The notes: generated by a model not told the origin, from the letters alone. A stretch of DNA of 64,000 nucleotides from Nostoc sp. CHAB 5836 (GCF_020829445.1 NZ_JAIVFV010000001.1:58104-122103); one strand, 5' to 3'; shown: positions 1 to 9,527, counted from the first letter of the stretch. Program-made: numbers and translations.

Positions 1-20
1 TTAGAAAATATTCAGACACT

Positions 21-68
21 AATTGTGCCAATTATCAGCAACATATCTTGCTAATAATTGGCACAATT
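21..68. repeat. Inverted repeat upstream of first gene
   Basis: Two perfect 15-base arms (21-35 and 54-68) flank an 18-base loop. It ends 33 bases before the GTG start at 102. There is no T-run, so it could be an operator, an mRNA hairpin or the end of an upstream transcript; the sequence does not decide. Confidence 0.6.
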
Positions 69-101
69 TAATTATCTGGATTTTTTACAGGAGCAACTAA
101 A

Positions 102-710
102 GTGTCATACAGTGACTTTACTTTAGATAGAGTTAGAAAAACCTTTGGTTTAACGATTGCTGATAAAATTGATATATTTGCATCTGTACATGAAGTAGAG
201 TGTCCACCATTACTTACAGAAGTACTGCGGGAAAATGTACCATTAGCGCTTGCTAGTAATACTGAAAAATCCCGTTCAGAGATGATTATTGCACCTATTT
301 TAATTGCTGTAAGGAAATATTTAAATAATCAAATAAGTTTATTTTCTGGTATCGATTTTACTGTTGATTCCGCACAAGGTTTAAATGGAAATTGCGATTT
401 TCTTATTAGCCGTTCACCAGAGTTACTAATTCTTAACGCGCCAGTTGTCACAATTGTAGAAGCTAAAAAAGAAAATATCAATGCCGGATTAGGTCAGTGT
501 GTAGCAGAAATGTTAGCAGCTAAATTGTTTAATGAACGTGAGGGTAATAACATTCAGACAATTTATGGAACTGTCACCACAGGAACTAACTGGAAGTTTT
601 TGAAACTTATAGGCCAAGTGATTGAAATTGACTTGAGCGAGTATTATATTAATGACATAGGTAAAATTGTCGGAATTTTATCTAACATCCTCACAGAAGA
701 AGTATTTTAA
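102..710 (+). CDS. PD-(D/E)XK nuclease-like protein
   Basis: This 202-residue protein probably folds as a restriction-endonuclease-like nuclease. The visible motif is E60, then D99 in NGNCDF, then E120-A-K122 at the end of a hydrophobic strand (VVTIVEAKK), followed by Q132 (GLGQCVAEM), the order expected of the PD-(D/E)XK core. I see no DNA-binding or helicase domain, signal peptide or membrane segment. The start is GTG at 102, chosen because CAGGAG lies 8 bases upstream. It stands alone, followed by two Uma2 genes that probably share the same nuclease fold. The substrate is unknown, and it need not be a restriction enzyme, since no methylase is nearby. Confidence 0.65.
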   Translation: MSYSDFTLDRVRKTFGLTIADKIDIFASVHEVECPPLLTEVLRENVPLALASNTEKSRSEMIIAPILIAVRKYLNNQISLFSGIDFTVDSAQGLNGNCDFLISRSPELLILNAPVVTIVEAKKENINAGLGQCVAEMLAAKLFNEREGNNIQTIYGTVTTGTNWKFLKLIGQVIEIDLSEYYINDIGKIVGILSNILTEEVF

Positions 711-865
711 CTAATTCTAGGGATTTGATAAGTTTTGTGACAGAATCCAAATACCGTTACAAATCTTAATTACGAACTTGTGCCGAGCGTACCCCTGCGG
801 GGAAGCAAGCTACGCGTAGCGTCTCGTAGAGAAGTCGAGGTATTACGAATTACGAATTATTTTAT

Positions 866-1498
866 ATGCTTGTCAAGTCAACGTCTGCTGAACAAAGAAC
901 AGTGCTACAGAACATTCGCTGGGAAACCTTTGAAGCCTTGCTGAGAGATACAGGTGAGGACAGAGGCTCAAGATTTGCTTATGACTGCGGTGTTTTAGAA
1001 ATCATGACTCCACTTTTTGAACACGAAAATCCTAAAATTCAGTTTGACCGATTGATATTCGCTTTAGCAGTGGAATTAAAAACTAAAATTAGAAGTGCTG
1101 GTTCTACAACATTAAAACGTCAACCAATAACAAAGGGAATAGAACCCGATAGTTGCTATTATATTCAAAATGAGCCACTAATTAGAGGTAAGCAAGAATT
1201 AGATTTGACAACAGACCCAGCACCGGATTTAGCCGTTGAAATTGATATTACTAACAGTTCTGTTAATAAATTTAATATTTATGCGGCTTTAGGTGTAGGA
1301 GAATTATGGAGATATGACGGTAAAGTTTTAAAATTTTATCAATTAGTAGAAGACGAGTATACTGAGATTAAGTTGAGTATAGCTTTTCCTTTAATTTCTG
1401 TTAGTGATATGAAGAGATTTATCCAGCAAAGTAAAACTATGGATGAAATTGATTTAGTAGAATCCTTCCGCGCTTGGGTGCGTGGAAAGATAGCTTAA
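866..1498 (+). CDS. Uma2 family protein, copy A of tandem pair
   Basis: This 210-residue protein belongs to the Uma2 (DUF820) family, a PD-(D/E)XK fold group greatly expanded in cyanobacteria and of largely unknown function. The expected blocks are present: GIEPDSCYYI near residues 91-100 and PDLAVEIDIT near 120-129, the latter carrying the acidic residues of the presumed active site, then the LGVGELWRYDG strand. It is a close paralogue of the next gene; the first 45 residues are almost identical. The ATG at 866 is preceded by an AATTACGAATT repeat tract and no clear ribosome site. It was presumably made by tandem duplication. Confidence 0.85.
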   Translation: MLVKSTSAEQRTVLQNIRWETFEALLRDTGEDRGSRFAYDCGVLEIMTPLFEHENPKIQFDRLIFALAVELKTKIRSAGSTTLKRQPITKGIEPDSCYYIQNEPLIRGKQELDLTTDPAPDLAVEIDITNSSVNKFNIYAALGVGELWRYDGKVLKFYQLVEDEYTEIKLSIAFPLISVSDMKRFIQQSKTMDEIDLVESFRAWVRGKIA

Positions 1499-1548
1499 AA
1501 TCATAAATTAATTACGAATTACGAATTACGAATAACGAATTATTTTAT

Positions 1549-2181
1549 ATGCTTGTCAAGTCAACGCTTGCTGAACAAAGAACAGTCTTACACAACGTTA
1601 GCTGGGAAACCTTTGAAGCCTTGCTGAGAGATACAGGTGAAGATAGAGGTTCTCGGTTTGCTTATGACTGCGGTGTTTTAGAAATTATGACCCCACTTTT
1701 TGAACATGAAAACCCCAAAAGTAATTTTGGGAATTTTATTATTGCTTTGGCTGAAGAATTAGGGATTGAAGTGAGAAGTGCTGGTTCAACAACATTGAAG
1801 CGGAAAATATCAAAGCGGGGAATAGAGCCAGATACTTGCTACTATATCCAGAATGAACTAGCTATTAGGGGTAAGCAAACTTTAGATTTAGAAAATGATC
1901 CGCCGCCTGACTTAGCAATTGAGATTGACATTACCAGTAGTTCAGTTAACAAATTGCGGATTTATTCAGCGTTGGGTGTAACTGAACTTTGGAGATATGA
2001 TGGACAAAATTTAAAATTTTATCAATTGATAGAGGGGGAATATGTCGAGTGTAAGTTTAGTCTTGCCTTTTCTATAGTATCAGTGAGTGAGATAAGCCGA
2101 TTTATTGAGCAGAGTAAAAGTATGGGTGAAATTGCCTTACTGAAATCCTTTCGCGCTTGGGTGAGGGGGAAGATAGGGTAG
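1549..2181 (+). CDS. Uma2 family protein, copy B of tandem pair
   Basis: This is a 210-residue Uma2 (DUF820) paralogue of the preceding gene, same length and in register throughout. GIEPDTCYYI and PDLAIEIDIT mark the presumed PD-(D/E)XK site. It differs most in the middle (residues about 57-90) and near the C-terminus, so the two copies are diverging in places while the N-terminus stays nearly fixed. The similarity extends upstream of the ATG into a shared TTATTTTAT block, showing that the duplication unit included the leader. The gap between the copies is only 50 bases of AATTACGAATT repeat, which could have served as the recombination substrate. Confidence 0.85.
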   Translation: MLVKSTLAEQRTVLHNVSWETFEALLRDTGEDRGSRFAYDCGVLEIMTPLFEHENPKSNFGNFIIALAEELGIEVRSAGSTTLKRKISKRGIEPDTCYYIQNELAIRGKQTLDLENDPPPDLAIEIDITSSSVNKLRIYSALGVTELWRYDGQNLKFYQLIEGEYVECKFSLAFSIVSVSEISRFIEQSKSMGEIALLKSFRAWVRGKIG

Positions 2182-2468
2182 ATTGGTGAATTATTTGTAC
2201 TGGAAAGACTCTACGAAAACATTAAAATATGAATAAAAGATTACTTTGTTATGAGAATATTCGCTTAGTAAATAAGGTCGATTTGTGCCACCTTAGTAAT
2301 TATTATAAAAACTATTAAAAGCTTGTATCTATTAATTTAATCTTCTAACTGTACTTGGAGAAAGACGTTTACAAAATTCTTCTTGCTCAACGCTATTAGC
2401 ATAGCAAATGTTAACTGGTATAGAGCCTAAAAATAAGATTATATTGAGCAAGTACATTAACAACAACC

Positions 2469-2690
2469 ATGCACCCCATATTAAAAGTAGATATTTCCGA
2501 ACTAAGTGTATCTGAACGTATACAGCTTGTCGAGGACTTATGGAACAGTATTCTTCCCACAGCCGATGAAATTCCTCTTAACGATGAGCAAAAACAAGAA
2601 TTAGATAGACGCTTGGAGATGCATCGCCAAAACCCAAACCAAGGTTCAACCTGGCAATCTGTCAAGGAAAGACTAGGTTTATCTGAATGA
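2469..2690 (+). CDS. Addiction-module antitoxin, toxin lost
   Basis: This 73-residue protein matches the short addiction-module component family found beside ParE/RelE toxins: an N-terminal region (LKVDISELSVSERIQLVEDL), then DEIPLNDEQKQELDRRL, ending in a WQSVKERL helix. Such proteins neutralise a toxin encoded immediately downstream, usually with overlapping stop and start codons. Here the overlap (ATGA at 2687-2690) is present, but the downstream frame stops after 39 codons and resembles a toxin only at its first six residues. The antitoxin therefore appears to be an orphan. No good ribosome site precedes the ATG. Confidence 0.8.
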   Translation: MHPILKVDISELSVSERIQLVEDLWNSILPTADEIPLNDEQKQELDRRLEMHRQNPNQGSTWQSVKERLGLSE

Positions 2691-2806
2691 ACTATCAGTT
2701 AATCAAAGCGATCGCACCCCACAAAATTAACTCAAAGAATCTGGATCTATCCCCAACCTCCGCAATTCTTTTGCCAGCCGTTGAGCGCGTTGTTCCGCAG
2801 TCGTAG
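2687..2806 (+). pseudogene. Stub of a ParE/RelE-type toxin
   Basis: A reading frame begins at the ATG overlapping the antitoxin stop and encodes MNYQLI, the way toxins of this module commonly begin, then K and a HIP1 octamer (GCGATCGC). After that it runs into sequence with no toxin character and ends at codon 40. Part of this stretch is the 3' end of the opposite-strand Uma2 gene. I infer that the toxin was deleted just after its start codon region. The six matching residues are few, so the call rests mainly on the ATGA overlap and gene order. Confidence 0.5.
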
Positions 2807-3425
2807 CGCGTTCTTCGGCTGCTGTAGCCCGTTCTTCTGGTGTTAAATATCTGACTCCTTGTTTGTCATACCAATACAACCAATCCCGCGTAATTCCCTG
2901 ATAGGTTCCCCGTTCATAACCAATTGCTAAACCTATCTCTGATAACCAAAGGAGATTTCCTGGTTGCAATACATATTCACCATTTACAAAGCGATAAACT
3001 TCTAAAGGTGGTTTTCTCCGGCGTTGAGGATTGTAGACAACATAATACAAAATCTCCATATCCGCATAAAGTTTCTTTTTGTTGGTGTATTCTCCACGTC
3101 GTCTGTGAGAAACAACTTCTAAAGCCATAATTGGCATCACTTTTTCTTCCCACAACACATAACTTAAACGCAAGTTCTCATCAAAAACTCGCTCAACTCC
3201 TAAACTTAAAAATCCATCAGGCACAATTGGCGGTAATTCGGGATCATAATATATGCCCATATCAACCCCAAAAAACCAATCCATCCGGTTTGCCCACAGC
3301 CAAGCTAAAATGGCTTCTAGCAAGCCCGGAATCAAATGTTGTAGTTGATTATCCACAGGTTCATCGTCAGAATCGGGCAGATCCTCGGCGGAGGGTAAGC
3401 AGTGCAATGGGTTGTAATTTAACAT
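2727..3425 (-). CDS. Uma2 family protein with coiled-coil tail
   Basis: This 232-residue Uma2 (DUF820) protein is of a different subfamily from the tandem pair upstream. The family core is visible as DPELPPIVPDGFLSLGV, then VMPIMALEVVS, then YYVVYNPQRR. The last 40 residues are a charged, alanine- and glutamate-rich helix (ERATAAEERATTAEQRAQ) predicted to form a coiled coil, which is common in cyanobacterial Uma2 proteins and could mediate oligomerisation. It is convergent with the orphan antitoxin. Its function is not known; the fold suggests a nuclease. Confidence 0.85.
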   Translation of the reverse strand: MLNYNPLHCLPSAEDLPDSDDEPVDNQLQHLIPGLLEAILAWLWANRMDWFFGVDMGIYYDPELPPIVPDGFLSLGVERVFDENLRLSYVLWEEKVMPIMALEVVSHRRRGEYTNKKKLYADMEILYYVVYNPQRRRKPPLEVYRFVNGEYVLQPGNLLWLSEIGLAIGYERGTYQGITRDWLYWYDKQGVRYLTPEERATAAEERATTAEQRAQRLAKELRRLGIDPDSLS

Positions 3426-3537
3426 GATGGGTGTGAGGCAAACTTATAATATTGATGATATCTATCCACCTCTGACTTTTTCTTGCGATAATTCCCAAGG
3501 GGGACGCGCTCTCCACTGGTTAGTAAAAGAGGGATAG

Positions 3538-5115
3538 ATGACACTCAAGCGGTTAATTTTAGTTTTTATACTGACGCCCATAGCAGTTCTGTTTGCAGTT
3601 TCGGCTTTATTCAGTAGTTGGCAAGAACCTCAGTTTCAAAGTCGCCTGGAACTCTACCAAACCAATATTGCTCTCCAAGCCCAAGCTTGGCAATCAGAAG
3701 ATAGCAGCGATCGCAATCTCCAGGCGATTCGGGAAGCAATACTTGGTGAGCAACCCCTGGAGGGCGCTACAAAGCAGTATCAGGAGGCGCGTCAATCAGT
3801 TCAAGCTAATTTAGACAAAGTTAACAACAAACTTGCACAATTACGCTCTCAATCGGAAATAACTCCCACACCTCCCAAACCTTTACCGGACGTTCCTCCC
3901 ACTACTAAAACCTCTCGACGCGGACAGCACCAAGAGTTAGAGAAGTCCCTCAAGCAATTACAAAAATTACTGGCTGAGTTAGACTTGCGCCTGGGAATTT
4001 TGCAAGCACAGCAAGGACAGACGGATACAGCCCTCAAAACTTGGAACGAATTACAACAACGCTCAGATATTAATCCAGAATTTGGACAAACTGCTGCTGT
4101 ATTAAGTGGACTGTGGAGCAATCCTTCCCGTATCCTCCCAAATCCCCAAGAAGCGATTCAAAAGAATTTAGAAGGTTGGTTTCGCTCTACTGCTTTGGTT
4201 CAGTTATACCAACTCCAACAACGACAAGATGCTTTATCAGCAGTTAAAGCTGCACAACAAGAATCTTCTGCTCAAGCAGTGTTAAAATTAGCGGTTATTG
4301 GCACTATTCCCACCTTGGCAGCTTTAATTGGTTTAATACTGCTGATTTTCTTATTTGCTCAACGCTTGTTGAAAGGAAAAACCTCATTACTAGCTCAAAA
4401 TGCTGATATTCCTTGGTCAACACCTTGGGATGGTGAAACGGTTTTGCAGGTTTTTATTGTCGGCTTTTTCTTTATGGGGCAACTTTTTGTGCCCTTAGTG
4501 ATATCGCTGCTACCCATCCCGCGTCCCATCGTCGATGTGCGACTTCAGGCGTTTTCTGTTTTGGTTAGTTACCTGTTGGTAGCATTAGGGGCGCTGTTAG
4601 TGCTGTATTTCTCTCTCAAGCCCTTTTTTCCACTACCGCAATTTTGGTTTCGCTTCCGTTTTCAAGATAACTGGTTTTTCTGGGGACTAGGAGGCTATTG
4701 CACGGCTTTACCTATAGTTGTGGTGGTATCTTTGATCAATCAACAGCTATGGCAAGGACAAGGTGGGAGTAATCCCCTGTTGCAACTAGCCCTAGAAAGC
4801 CAAGATGCTGTAGCACTTGGCATATTTTTCTCTACAGCTGCGATCGCCGCTCCATTTTTTGAAGAAATTCTGTTTCGCGGCTTTTTGTTACCCTCTCTGA
4901 CTCGTTACTTACCCGTGTGGGGATCAATTCTGATCAGTAGTTTGTTGTTTGCGATCGCTCACCTCAGCTTGTCAGAAATTCTTCCCCTCACCGCCTTGGG
5001 GGTTGTCTTAGGAGTAGTTTACACGCGATCGCGCAACCTTCTGGCTCCTATGCTCCTCCATAGCCTCTGGAATAGTGGTACACTGTTAAGCTTATTTATT
5101 TTAGGTAGTAATTAA
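3538..5115 (+). CDS. CPBP family intramembrane protease
   Basis: This 525-residue protein has an N-terminal anchor (residues about 5-27), a long soluble region rich in Q/L helices (about 30-245), and a multi-spanning C-terminal half. The last 130 residues carry the CPBP/Abi (CAAX-protease-related) motifs: EEILFRGFLLPS (the EExxxR motif), a second block ending in FAIAHLSL, and HSLWN near the end. These supply the catalytic glutamates and metal-site histidines of glutamic intramembrane proteases of the Rce1 type. Bacterial members act on membrane substrates that are mostly unknown. The soluble region has a helical, TPR-like look, but I cannot assign it. Confidence 0.85.
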   Translation: MTLKRLILVFILTPIAVLFAVSALFSSWQEPQFQSRLELYQTNIALQAQAWQSEDSSDRNLQAIREAILGEQPLEGATKQYQEARQSVQANLDKVNNKLAQLRSQSEITPTPPKPLPDVPPTTKTSRRGQHQELEKSLKQLQKLLAELDLRLGILQAQQGQTDTALKTWNELQQRSDINPEFGQTAAVLSGLWSNPSRILPNPQEAIQKNLEGWFRSTALVQLYQLQQRQDALSAVKAAQQESSAQAVLKLAVIGTIPTLAALIGLILLIFLFAQRLLKGKTSLLAQNADIPWSTPWDGETVLQVFIVGFFFMGQLFVPLVISLLPIPRPIVDVRLQAFSVLVSYLLVALGALLVLYFSLKPFFPLPQFWFRFRFQDNWFFWGLGGYCTALPIVVVVSLINQQLWQGQGGSNPLLQLALESQDAVALGIFFSTAAIAAPFFEEILFRGFLLPSLTRYLPVWGSILISSLLFAIAHLSLSEILPLTALGVVLGVVYTRSRNLLAPMLLHSLWNSGTLLSLFILGSN

Positions 5116-5137
5116 TGCTTGCTACGTACGGTTGCTT

Positions 5138-5158
5138 AAAACAGAAATATCTGTTTTT
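5138..5158 (+). terminator. Probable terminator of the CPBP gene
   Basis: An 8-bp stem (AAAACAGA/TCTGTTTT) with a 4-base loop and a following T lies 23 bases after the stop codon. It is AT-rich, so only a moderate terminator. Confidence 0.5.
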
Positions 5159-5855
5159 ATCTCCATAAGTAGAAACAATTTACGAATTACGAATTATTTT
5201 AATTGTCTTCCCGAACCATTTTTAGCTGTCATGAATTGGATTGCAATTCCATTTTGCGCTCATGGAAGTAGGGATCGGCAACTAAAGAGGGGTTAGAAAA
5301 ATATGGAAGATGCCTCTTGCGCTTCTAGATTCCCACTAGCCACATAACTTAGTGTGATGGCGTTTTACGCCCGATGCAAGCGATGTCTATGACGGGCTAC
5401 ATTTACGCAAAAGAATCCGGAAATAATACTGATGGACTTGTAAAAAGTTGTGTATGTAGCAGCTTCTGCTGATGATTGAGGTCTGACAATTCAGGTTATG
5501 TGGAAAAGTCCACCAAAAACCCAACCCCCTAACCCCCAACTCGTCGCGGGAAGGGGAAAATTCAAAGTATTTCTCCTTTTAGGAGAGAGATTTAGAGAGA
5601 GGTTTTCTAGATGCCATGAAAAATCAGTGATTGAGGTTTATTCTTCCCAAGATAAATGTCTTACCTAAAAATCAGCAAAACTGCCGCACCAGGGTTTGCA
5701 ATCATCAAATCCACCCAAAGTAAGGAGCGCCAGATTTTTAGACTATGCTGCAAGACATCTTAGCATCCGCTCTGCAATAGAAGCACGCTAATTTTGGTTA
5801 TTTGTCTTGGGGCTTACTCATACTGAAAAAATTAAAAATCTATTTATTAAGCACG
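5159..5855. other. Non-coding stretch with repeat debris
   Basis: No convincing gene is seen. The stretch holds an AATTACGAATT tract (about 5174-5196), a short palindrome around 5230-5250, and a fragment (about 5518-5610) of the C-rich 'CCCTAACCCCC...GGAGAGAGA' repeat that recurs near 44420-44640 and 63830-63920. Confidence 0.5.
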
Positions 5856-5935
5856 GGACTTACGCAAAATCATGAAAAAACGAACCGCAAAGGACGCAAA
5901 GGAACAAGAGTTTCAGAGAGTTTTTGCGTAAGTCC
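5856..5935. mobile_element. 80-bp MITE-like element, GGACTTACGC ends
   Basis: Terminal inverted repeats GGACTTACGCAAAA and its complement bound an 80-bp element whose interior holds the GAACCGCAAAGGACGCAAAGG motif seen in several other repeats here. It has no coding capacity. A relative lies at 29360-29458. No clear target duplication was found. Confidence 0.65.
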
Positions 5936-5969
5936 TAAAGCAAATACATTTACTTGCTTTCATTACTAT

Positions 5970-6100
5970 AAGTAAGTCGGCAAGAATAAATCAAACTATG
6001 TTACGAAACGTAAATACACCTTAAACCCTTACAAATGACGAAGGACAAATGACAAATGACAGCCTTAGCCAGTTAGCTTTATTTGCGTCGCTCTACTTAA
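5970..6100. mobile_element. Interspersed element 'D', uninterrupted copy
   Basis: This roughly 130-bp unit begins AAGTAAGTCGGCAAGAATAA and ends in the rough complement (TTATTTGCGTCGCTCTACTTAA). The interior carries the AAATGAC heptad repeat and CAGCCTTAGCCAGTTAGC. The same unit recurs at 10651-10752, 34230-34491, 57491-57580 and 58995-59465, two of these being interrupted by other elements. Confidence 0.7.
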
Positions 6101-6142
6101 GTACTTTATTTCTATACTCACTTATCAAGGAGAAGCACTCAT

Positions 6143-6418
6143 ATGACAAATCTCAACCCCAGTCACCCCACCAAACAACTTCTAGCTGGTTACTGTGGCA
6201 TTATCCTGGGGGCATTTGGGGTTCATAAGTTCATTCTAGGATATGCCCCAGAAGGCTTTATCATGTTGGTGATTTCTGTGGTTGGGGGTTCTTTCACCTA
6301 CGGCGTTGCCTTATTGATTATGCAACTTCTGGGTTTAATTGAAGGCATGATCTATTTGAACAAGTCCCCTGAAGAATTCGTAAATACCTACTTTGTAAAT
6401 AAGCAGGGCTGGTTCTAG
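6143..6418 (+). CDS. TM2 domain membrane protein
   Basis: This 91-residue protein is almost entirely a TM2 domain: two hydrophobic helices (about 14-34 and 41-67), the first with the GAFGVHKFILGY block characteristic of the family and the second ending in LIEGMIYL. TM2 proteins are small inner-membrane proteins of unknown biochemical role. The ATG at 6143 is supported by a strong AAGGAG at 6127-6132. The C-terminal 20 residues are soluble. It is flanked by element D upstream and an inverted repeat downstream, with no obvious operon partner. Confidence 0.85.
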   Translation: MTNLNPSHPTKQLLAGYCGIILGAFGVHKFILGYAPEGFIMLVISVVGGSFTYGVALLIMQLLGLIEGMIYLNKSPEEFVNTYFVNKQGWF

Positions 6419-6479
6419 AAACTTATATTTCACACTTGGGTTCCTGTGTGAATTTATATATCTTGAGTGTCTCTTTGAA

Positions 6480-6578
6480 ACAGATCCGTCAATGTAAACA
6501 TTGACGGATCTGTCTAGTGGACGAGAGTTTGTGTAGTGGCGAATTCTATTCGCCGAATACTTTTCAAACATCCTCTTA
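6480..6578. repeat. Long hairpin and half of a MITE-like element
   Basis: A perfect 16-bp palindromic stem with a 2-base loop (6480-6513) could act as terminator or mRNA stabiliser for the TM2 gene. It runs into a half-element ending ATACTTTTCAAACATCCTCT at 6558-6577, the complement of the AGAGG..TTTGAAAAGT end found at 29343 and 57786. The 6500-6578 part is similar to the reverse complement of the first 75 bases of the copy at 57786. Confidence 0.65.
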
Positions 6579-6608
6579 AATATGACTAAATATTCTAGCT
6601 AAAAAATT

Positions 6609-6803
6609 ATGAATACTACTGATACGCTAACCATAAAACGTAAACATCTGACCTGGATCATCTTCTTGTTGTTGGGCTTTGGCTATTTCAGTGCCATGTC
6701 TAATTTAGAAGTTCACAATTTTTGGAAAAGCCTAATTGTCTTTATGCCAATGCAGGTTGGAGCTATTATTTATGTAACTTACCTACGCTGGAGCCGACGT
6801 TGA
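6609..6803 (+). CDS. Small two-helix membrane protein
   Basis: This 64-residue protein has two predicted membrane helices (about 14-28 and 38-57) and a basic tail (LRWSRR). I recognise no family. The coding frame is intact, with ATG at 6609 and a purine-rich but weak ribosome site. It sits 135 bases before the P-type ATPase gene on the same strand, so co-expression is possible but unproven. Confidence 0.55.
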   Translation: MNTTDTLTIKRKHLTWIIFLLLGFGYFSAMSNLEVHNFWKSLIVFMPMQVGAIIYVTYLRWSRR

Positions 6804-6938
6804 CCCTCAGCTAGGTATGAAAAATTAATAATTTAAATATGGTTGACATTCGGTCATAGTTCCAGATTTCGCCTACGCTCAAATTAGAGACGCTTTTAGT
6901 CAGGCGTTGAATTTCTGTAGCGAATCTAAACACTTGCC

Positions 6939-9431
6939 ATGCAACTTCTCCCGAAAACTAAGCTAGCCCCAGAACTTGACCCAATCTTAGAGAAAATTAT
7001 TCTCGATGTTGGGGGCATGAAGTGTGCTGGGTGTGTGAACGCAGTAGAGCGACAGCTAACCCAATATCCAGGAGTCAAGAGTGTCTGTGTGAACTTGGCT
7101 ACAGAGGTAGCAGTTGTAGAGTCAGAAAGTGGTGCAGTAGATGCAGATGCACTGGCACAGCGATTAACAGCCGTTGGATTCCCGACTCAAGAGAGAAAAG
7201 CTAGCGGCACAGTAGCAGGCGAGATATCTAGCTTACCAGACCCAGCAGAACGACAACGCCGAGAAATGCGCTCTTCTGTTAGGCAGTTAGCGATCGCCGC
7301 GATGTTGCTGTTATTGTCCGCAAGTGGACATTTTGGTAATTTTGGTAGCTCCGTGCTGCCAGTGCTAAATAATATCTGGTTTCACTGTGGACTGGCGACA
7401 GTAGCGCTATTAATTCCCGGTCGCCCGATTTTAGTAGATGGCTGGCTGGGCTGGCGGCGAAATGCGCCGAATATGAATACATTGGTGGGATTAGGAACAC
7501 TGACAGCCTACATTGCTAGTTTAATAGCGCTACTCTTTCCCCAAATGGGTTGGGAGTGCTTCTTTGACGAACCAGTAATGATGCTGGGCTTTATTCTTTT
7601 GGGAAGGACATTAGAGCAACAAGCTAGAGGTCGCGCCGCCGCCGCATTTAGGAAATTGCTAGCACTCCAGCCACTCTTAGCGCGATTGATTGCCAACCCA
7701 GAGAAAGTTGCAGTCGGGTCTTCTAGTGTAGAGATTCCTGCTGAACAGGTGCGTGTCGGTGAATGGTTACAAGTGCTGCCAGGTGATAAAATCCCTGTGG
7801 ATGGTGAAGTGGTAGTTGGTCAAACAACGGTCGATGAGTCAATGCTGACTGGGGAAGTTGTGCCAGTAATCAAGCAATCAGGAGATATGGTGACAGGAGG
7901 GACGCTAAACCAGTCAGGAGCGATCGCTATTCAGGCAACCCGTACTGGAAGTGATACAACTCTAGCTCAAATTGTCGCTTTAGTAGAAGCCGCTCAAACT
8001 CGGAAAGCCCCAGTACAGAAATTAGCAGATACAGTAGCTGGTTACTTTACCTACGGGGTGCTGACAGCATCTATATTAACATTTGTCTTTTGGTACTTTT
8101 TCGGCACTCACATCTGGACTAATATCACCATGTCTGGTGGCATGGAAATGATCAGCCACGCTCCCAACTCCCAACTCCCCACTCCCCACTCCCCTCTATT
8201 AATCAGCTTAAAACTAGCGATCGCAGTTATGGTCGTCGCCTGTCCCTGTGCTTTGGGACTTGCCACACCAACAGCCATTCTTGTCGGGACTGCTATGGGT
8301 GCAGAACGGGGTCTGTTAATTAAAGGCGGCGACGTTTTAGAAAAAGTACACCAACTAGACACTGTAGTATTTGACAAAACTGGCACTCTGACCACAGGTA
8401 ATCCCATCGTCACAGATTGCCTGTTAATTGGAGGAGATGAGGGAGATGAGGGAGTAGGGGGAGATGAGGGAGTAGGGGGAGATGAGGGAGTAAGCGAACA
8501 TTATTATTCTTCCTCATCCCCCTCATCCCCCTCATCCCTAATCCAAGTCGCAGCAGCCGTAGAAAGCGGTACTCACCACCCCCTAGCAAAAGCGATTCAG
8601 CAAGAAGCACAACGGCAACACTTATCTATTCCAGAGGCTGTGGACTTTCACACGGAAGCAGGACTAGGTGTATCTGCTGTGGTAGATGGCACAGTTGTAC
8701 TATTAGGCAACTGGGAATGGTTGAGTTGGCATGGTATTGCTATTAGTGAAACTGCGCAACAGGTAGCACAGGATTTGGCAACAGATGGTAAAACAGTCGT
8801 TTGTGTCGCAATTGGGGGAACTTTAGCCGGACTAATTGGTGTTTCTGATACCCTCAGACCAGATGCCCGATCCACTGTAGATAAGTTGCGTCAGATGGGC
8901 CTACGGGTAATGCTGCTCAGTGGCGATCGCAAAGAAGCAGCTAGTGTCATAGCCAAACAACTAGGATTAGATAGCGCTGATGCGATCGCAGGTGTTCCCC
9001 CAGCGAAAAAAGCGGCTGCAATCCAGTCTCTACAACAAGCCGGAACAAAAGGAACTCCTCAATCTGTTGTCGCAATGGTAGGAGATGGAATCAACGATGC
9101 TCCAGCTTTATCCCAAGCAGATGTAGGAATTGCTTTACACTCCGGGACAGATGTGGCGATGGAAACTGCTGAAATTATTTTGATGCGCGATCGCTTAAAC
9201 GATGTCGTCGAATCTATTCAGCTCAGTCGCGCCACCTTCAATAAAATCCGCCAAAACTTATTCTGGGCTTTTGCATATAACACAGTTGGTATTCCTTTAG
9301 CAGCCGGTCTTTTGTTCCCTAGTCTGGGTTTTGTTCTTAACCCATCTGGTGCTGCTGCATTAATGGCTTTTAGCTCTGTTAGCGTCGTCACAAACTCAAT
9401 ATTATTACGGCGATTAGCTCATCACCCGTAG
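6939..9431 (+). CDS. Copper-type P1B ATPase (CtaA/PacS-like)
   Basis: This 830-residue heavy-metal ATPase has an N-terminal HMA domain with GGMKCAGC (C29, C32), an actuator TGE loop (SMLTGEVV), the CPC metal site in the membrane ([12 protein letters not shown], about residue 435), the phosphorylated aspartate in DKTGTLTTG (about 477), an HP motif (GTHHPLAKA), and the hinge [13 protein letters not shown] plus HMA points to Cu(I). Cyanobacteria use two such pumps, CtaA and PacS, to supply plastocyanin and cytochrome oxidase; I cannot say which this is. Two low-complexity insertions are unusual: [12 protein letters not shown] before the CPC helix (DNA 8160-8200) and a [12 protein letters not shown]...SSPSSPSS run in the nucleotide domain (DNA 8430-8540). 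Confidence 0.9.
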   Translation: MQLLPKTKLAPELDPILEKIILDVGGMKCAGCVNAVERQLTQYPGVKSVCVNLATEVAVVESESGAVDADALAQRLTAVGFPTQERKASGTVAGEISSLPDPAERQRREMRSSVRQLAIAAMLLLLSASGHFGNFGSSVLPVLNNIWFHCGLATVALLIPGRPILVDGWLGWRRNAPNMNTLVGLGTLTAYIASLIALLFPQMGWECFFDEPVMMLGFILLGRTLEQQARGRAAAAFRKLLALQPLLARLIANPEKVAVGSSSVEIPAEQVRVGEWLQVLPGDKIPVDGEVVVGQTTVDESMLTGEVVPVIKQSGDMVTGGTLNQSGAIAIQATRTGSDTTLAQIVALVEAAQTRKAPVQKLADTVAGYFTYGVLTASILTFVFWYFFGTHIWTNITMSGGMEMISHAPNSQLPTPHSPLLISLKLAIAVMVVACPCALGLATPTAILVGTAMGAERGLLIKGGDVLEKVHQLDTVVFDKTGTLTTGNPIVTDCLLIGGDEGDEGVGGDEGVGGDEGVSEHYYSSSSPSSPSSLIQVAAAVESGTHHPLAKAIQQEAQRQHLSIPEAVDFHTEAGLGVSAVVDGTVVLLGNWEWLSWHGIAISETAQQVAQDLATDGKTVVCVAIGGTLAGLIGVSDTLRPDARSTVDKLRQMGLRVMLLSGDRKEAASVIAKQLGLDSADAIAGVPPAKKAAAIQSLQQAGTKGTPQSVVAMVGDGINDAPALSQADVGIALHSGTDVAMETAEIILMRDRLNDVVESIQLSRATFNKIRQNLFWAFAYNTVGIPLAAGLLFPSLGFVLNPSGAAALMAFSSVSVVTNSILLRRLAHHP
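8422..8540. repeat. In-frame GATGAGGG simple repeat in the ATPase gene
   Basis: GATGAGGGAG-type repeats (about 8435-8495) are followed by their complement, CCTCATCCCC (about 8513-8538), forming a long imperfect hairpin inside the coding sequence. The same CTCATCCCC unit makes up the non-coding array at 25324-25433. The frame is preserved, adding roughly 35 residues. Confidence 0.75.
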
Positions 9432-9527
9432 AATACTCTTTTATGCGTAAAATTTCCAAGCACAAATCTTGGTTATTCCCATATAAAGTTCAAGGGTACA
9501 AAGCTATCTTGAGACAGTTAATTTCTT

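Noticed and set aside
102..3425. A restriction-modification or defence island from clustered nuclease-like genes
   Set aside because: No methylase, helicase or recognition subunit is present; Uma2 genes are abundant in cyanobacteria and do not indicate defence by themselves.
8108..8610. Minus-strand frames in the P-type ATPase gene
   Set aside because: Antisense shadows, partly from the repeat; the plus frame carries all catalytic motifs.
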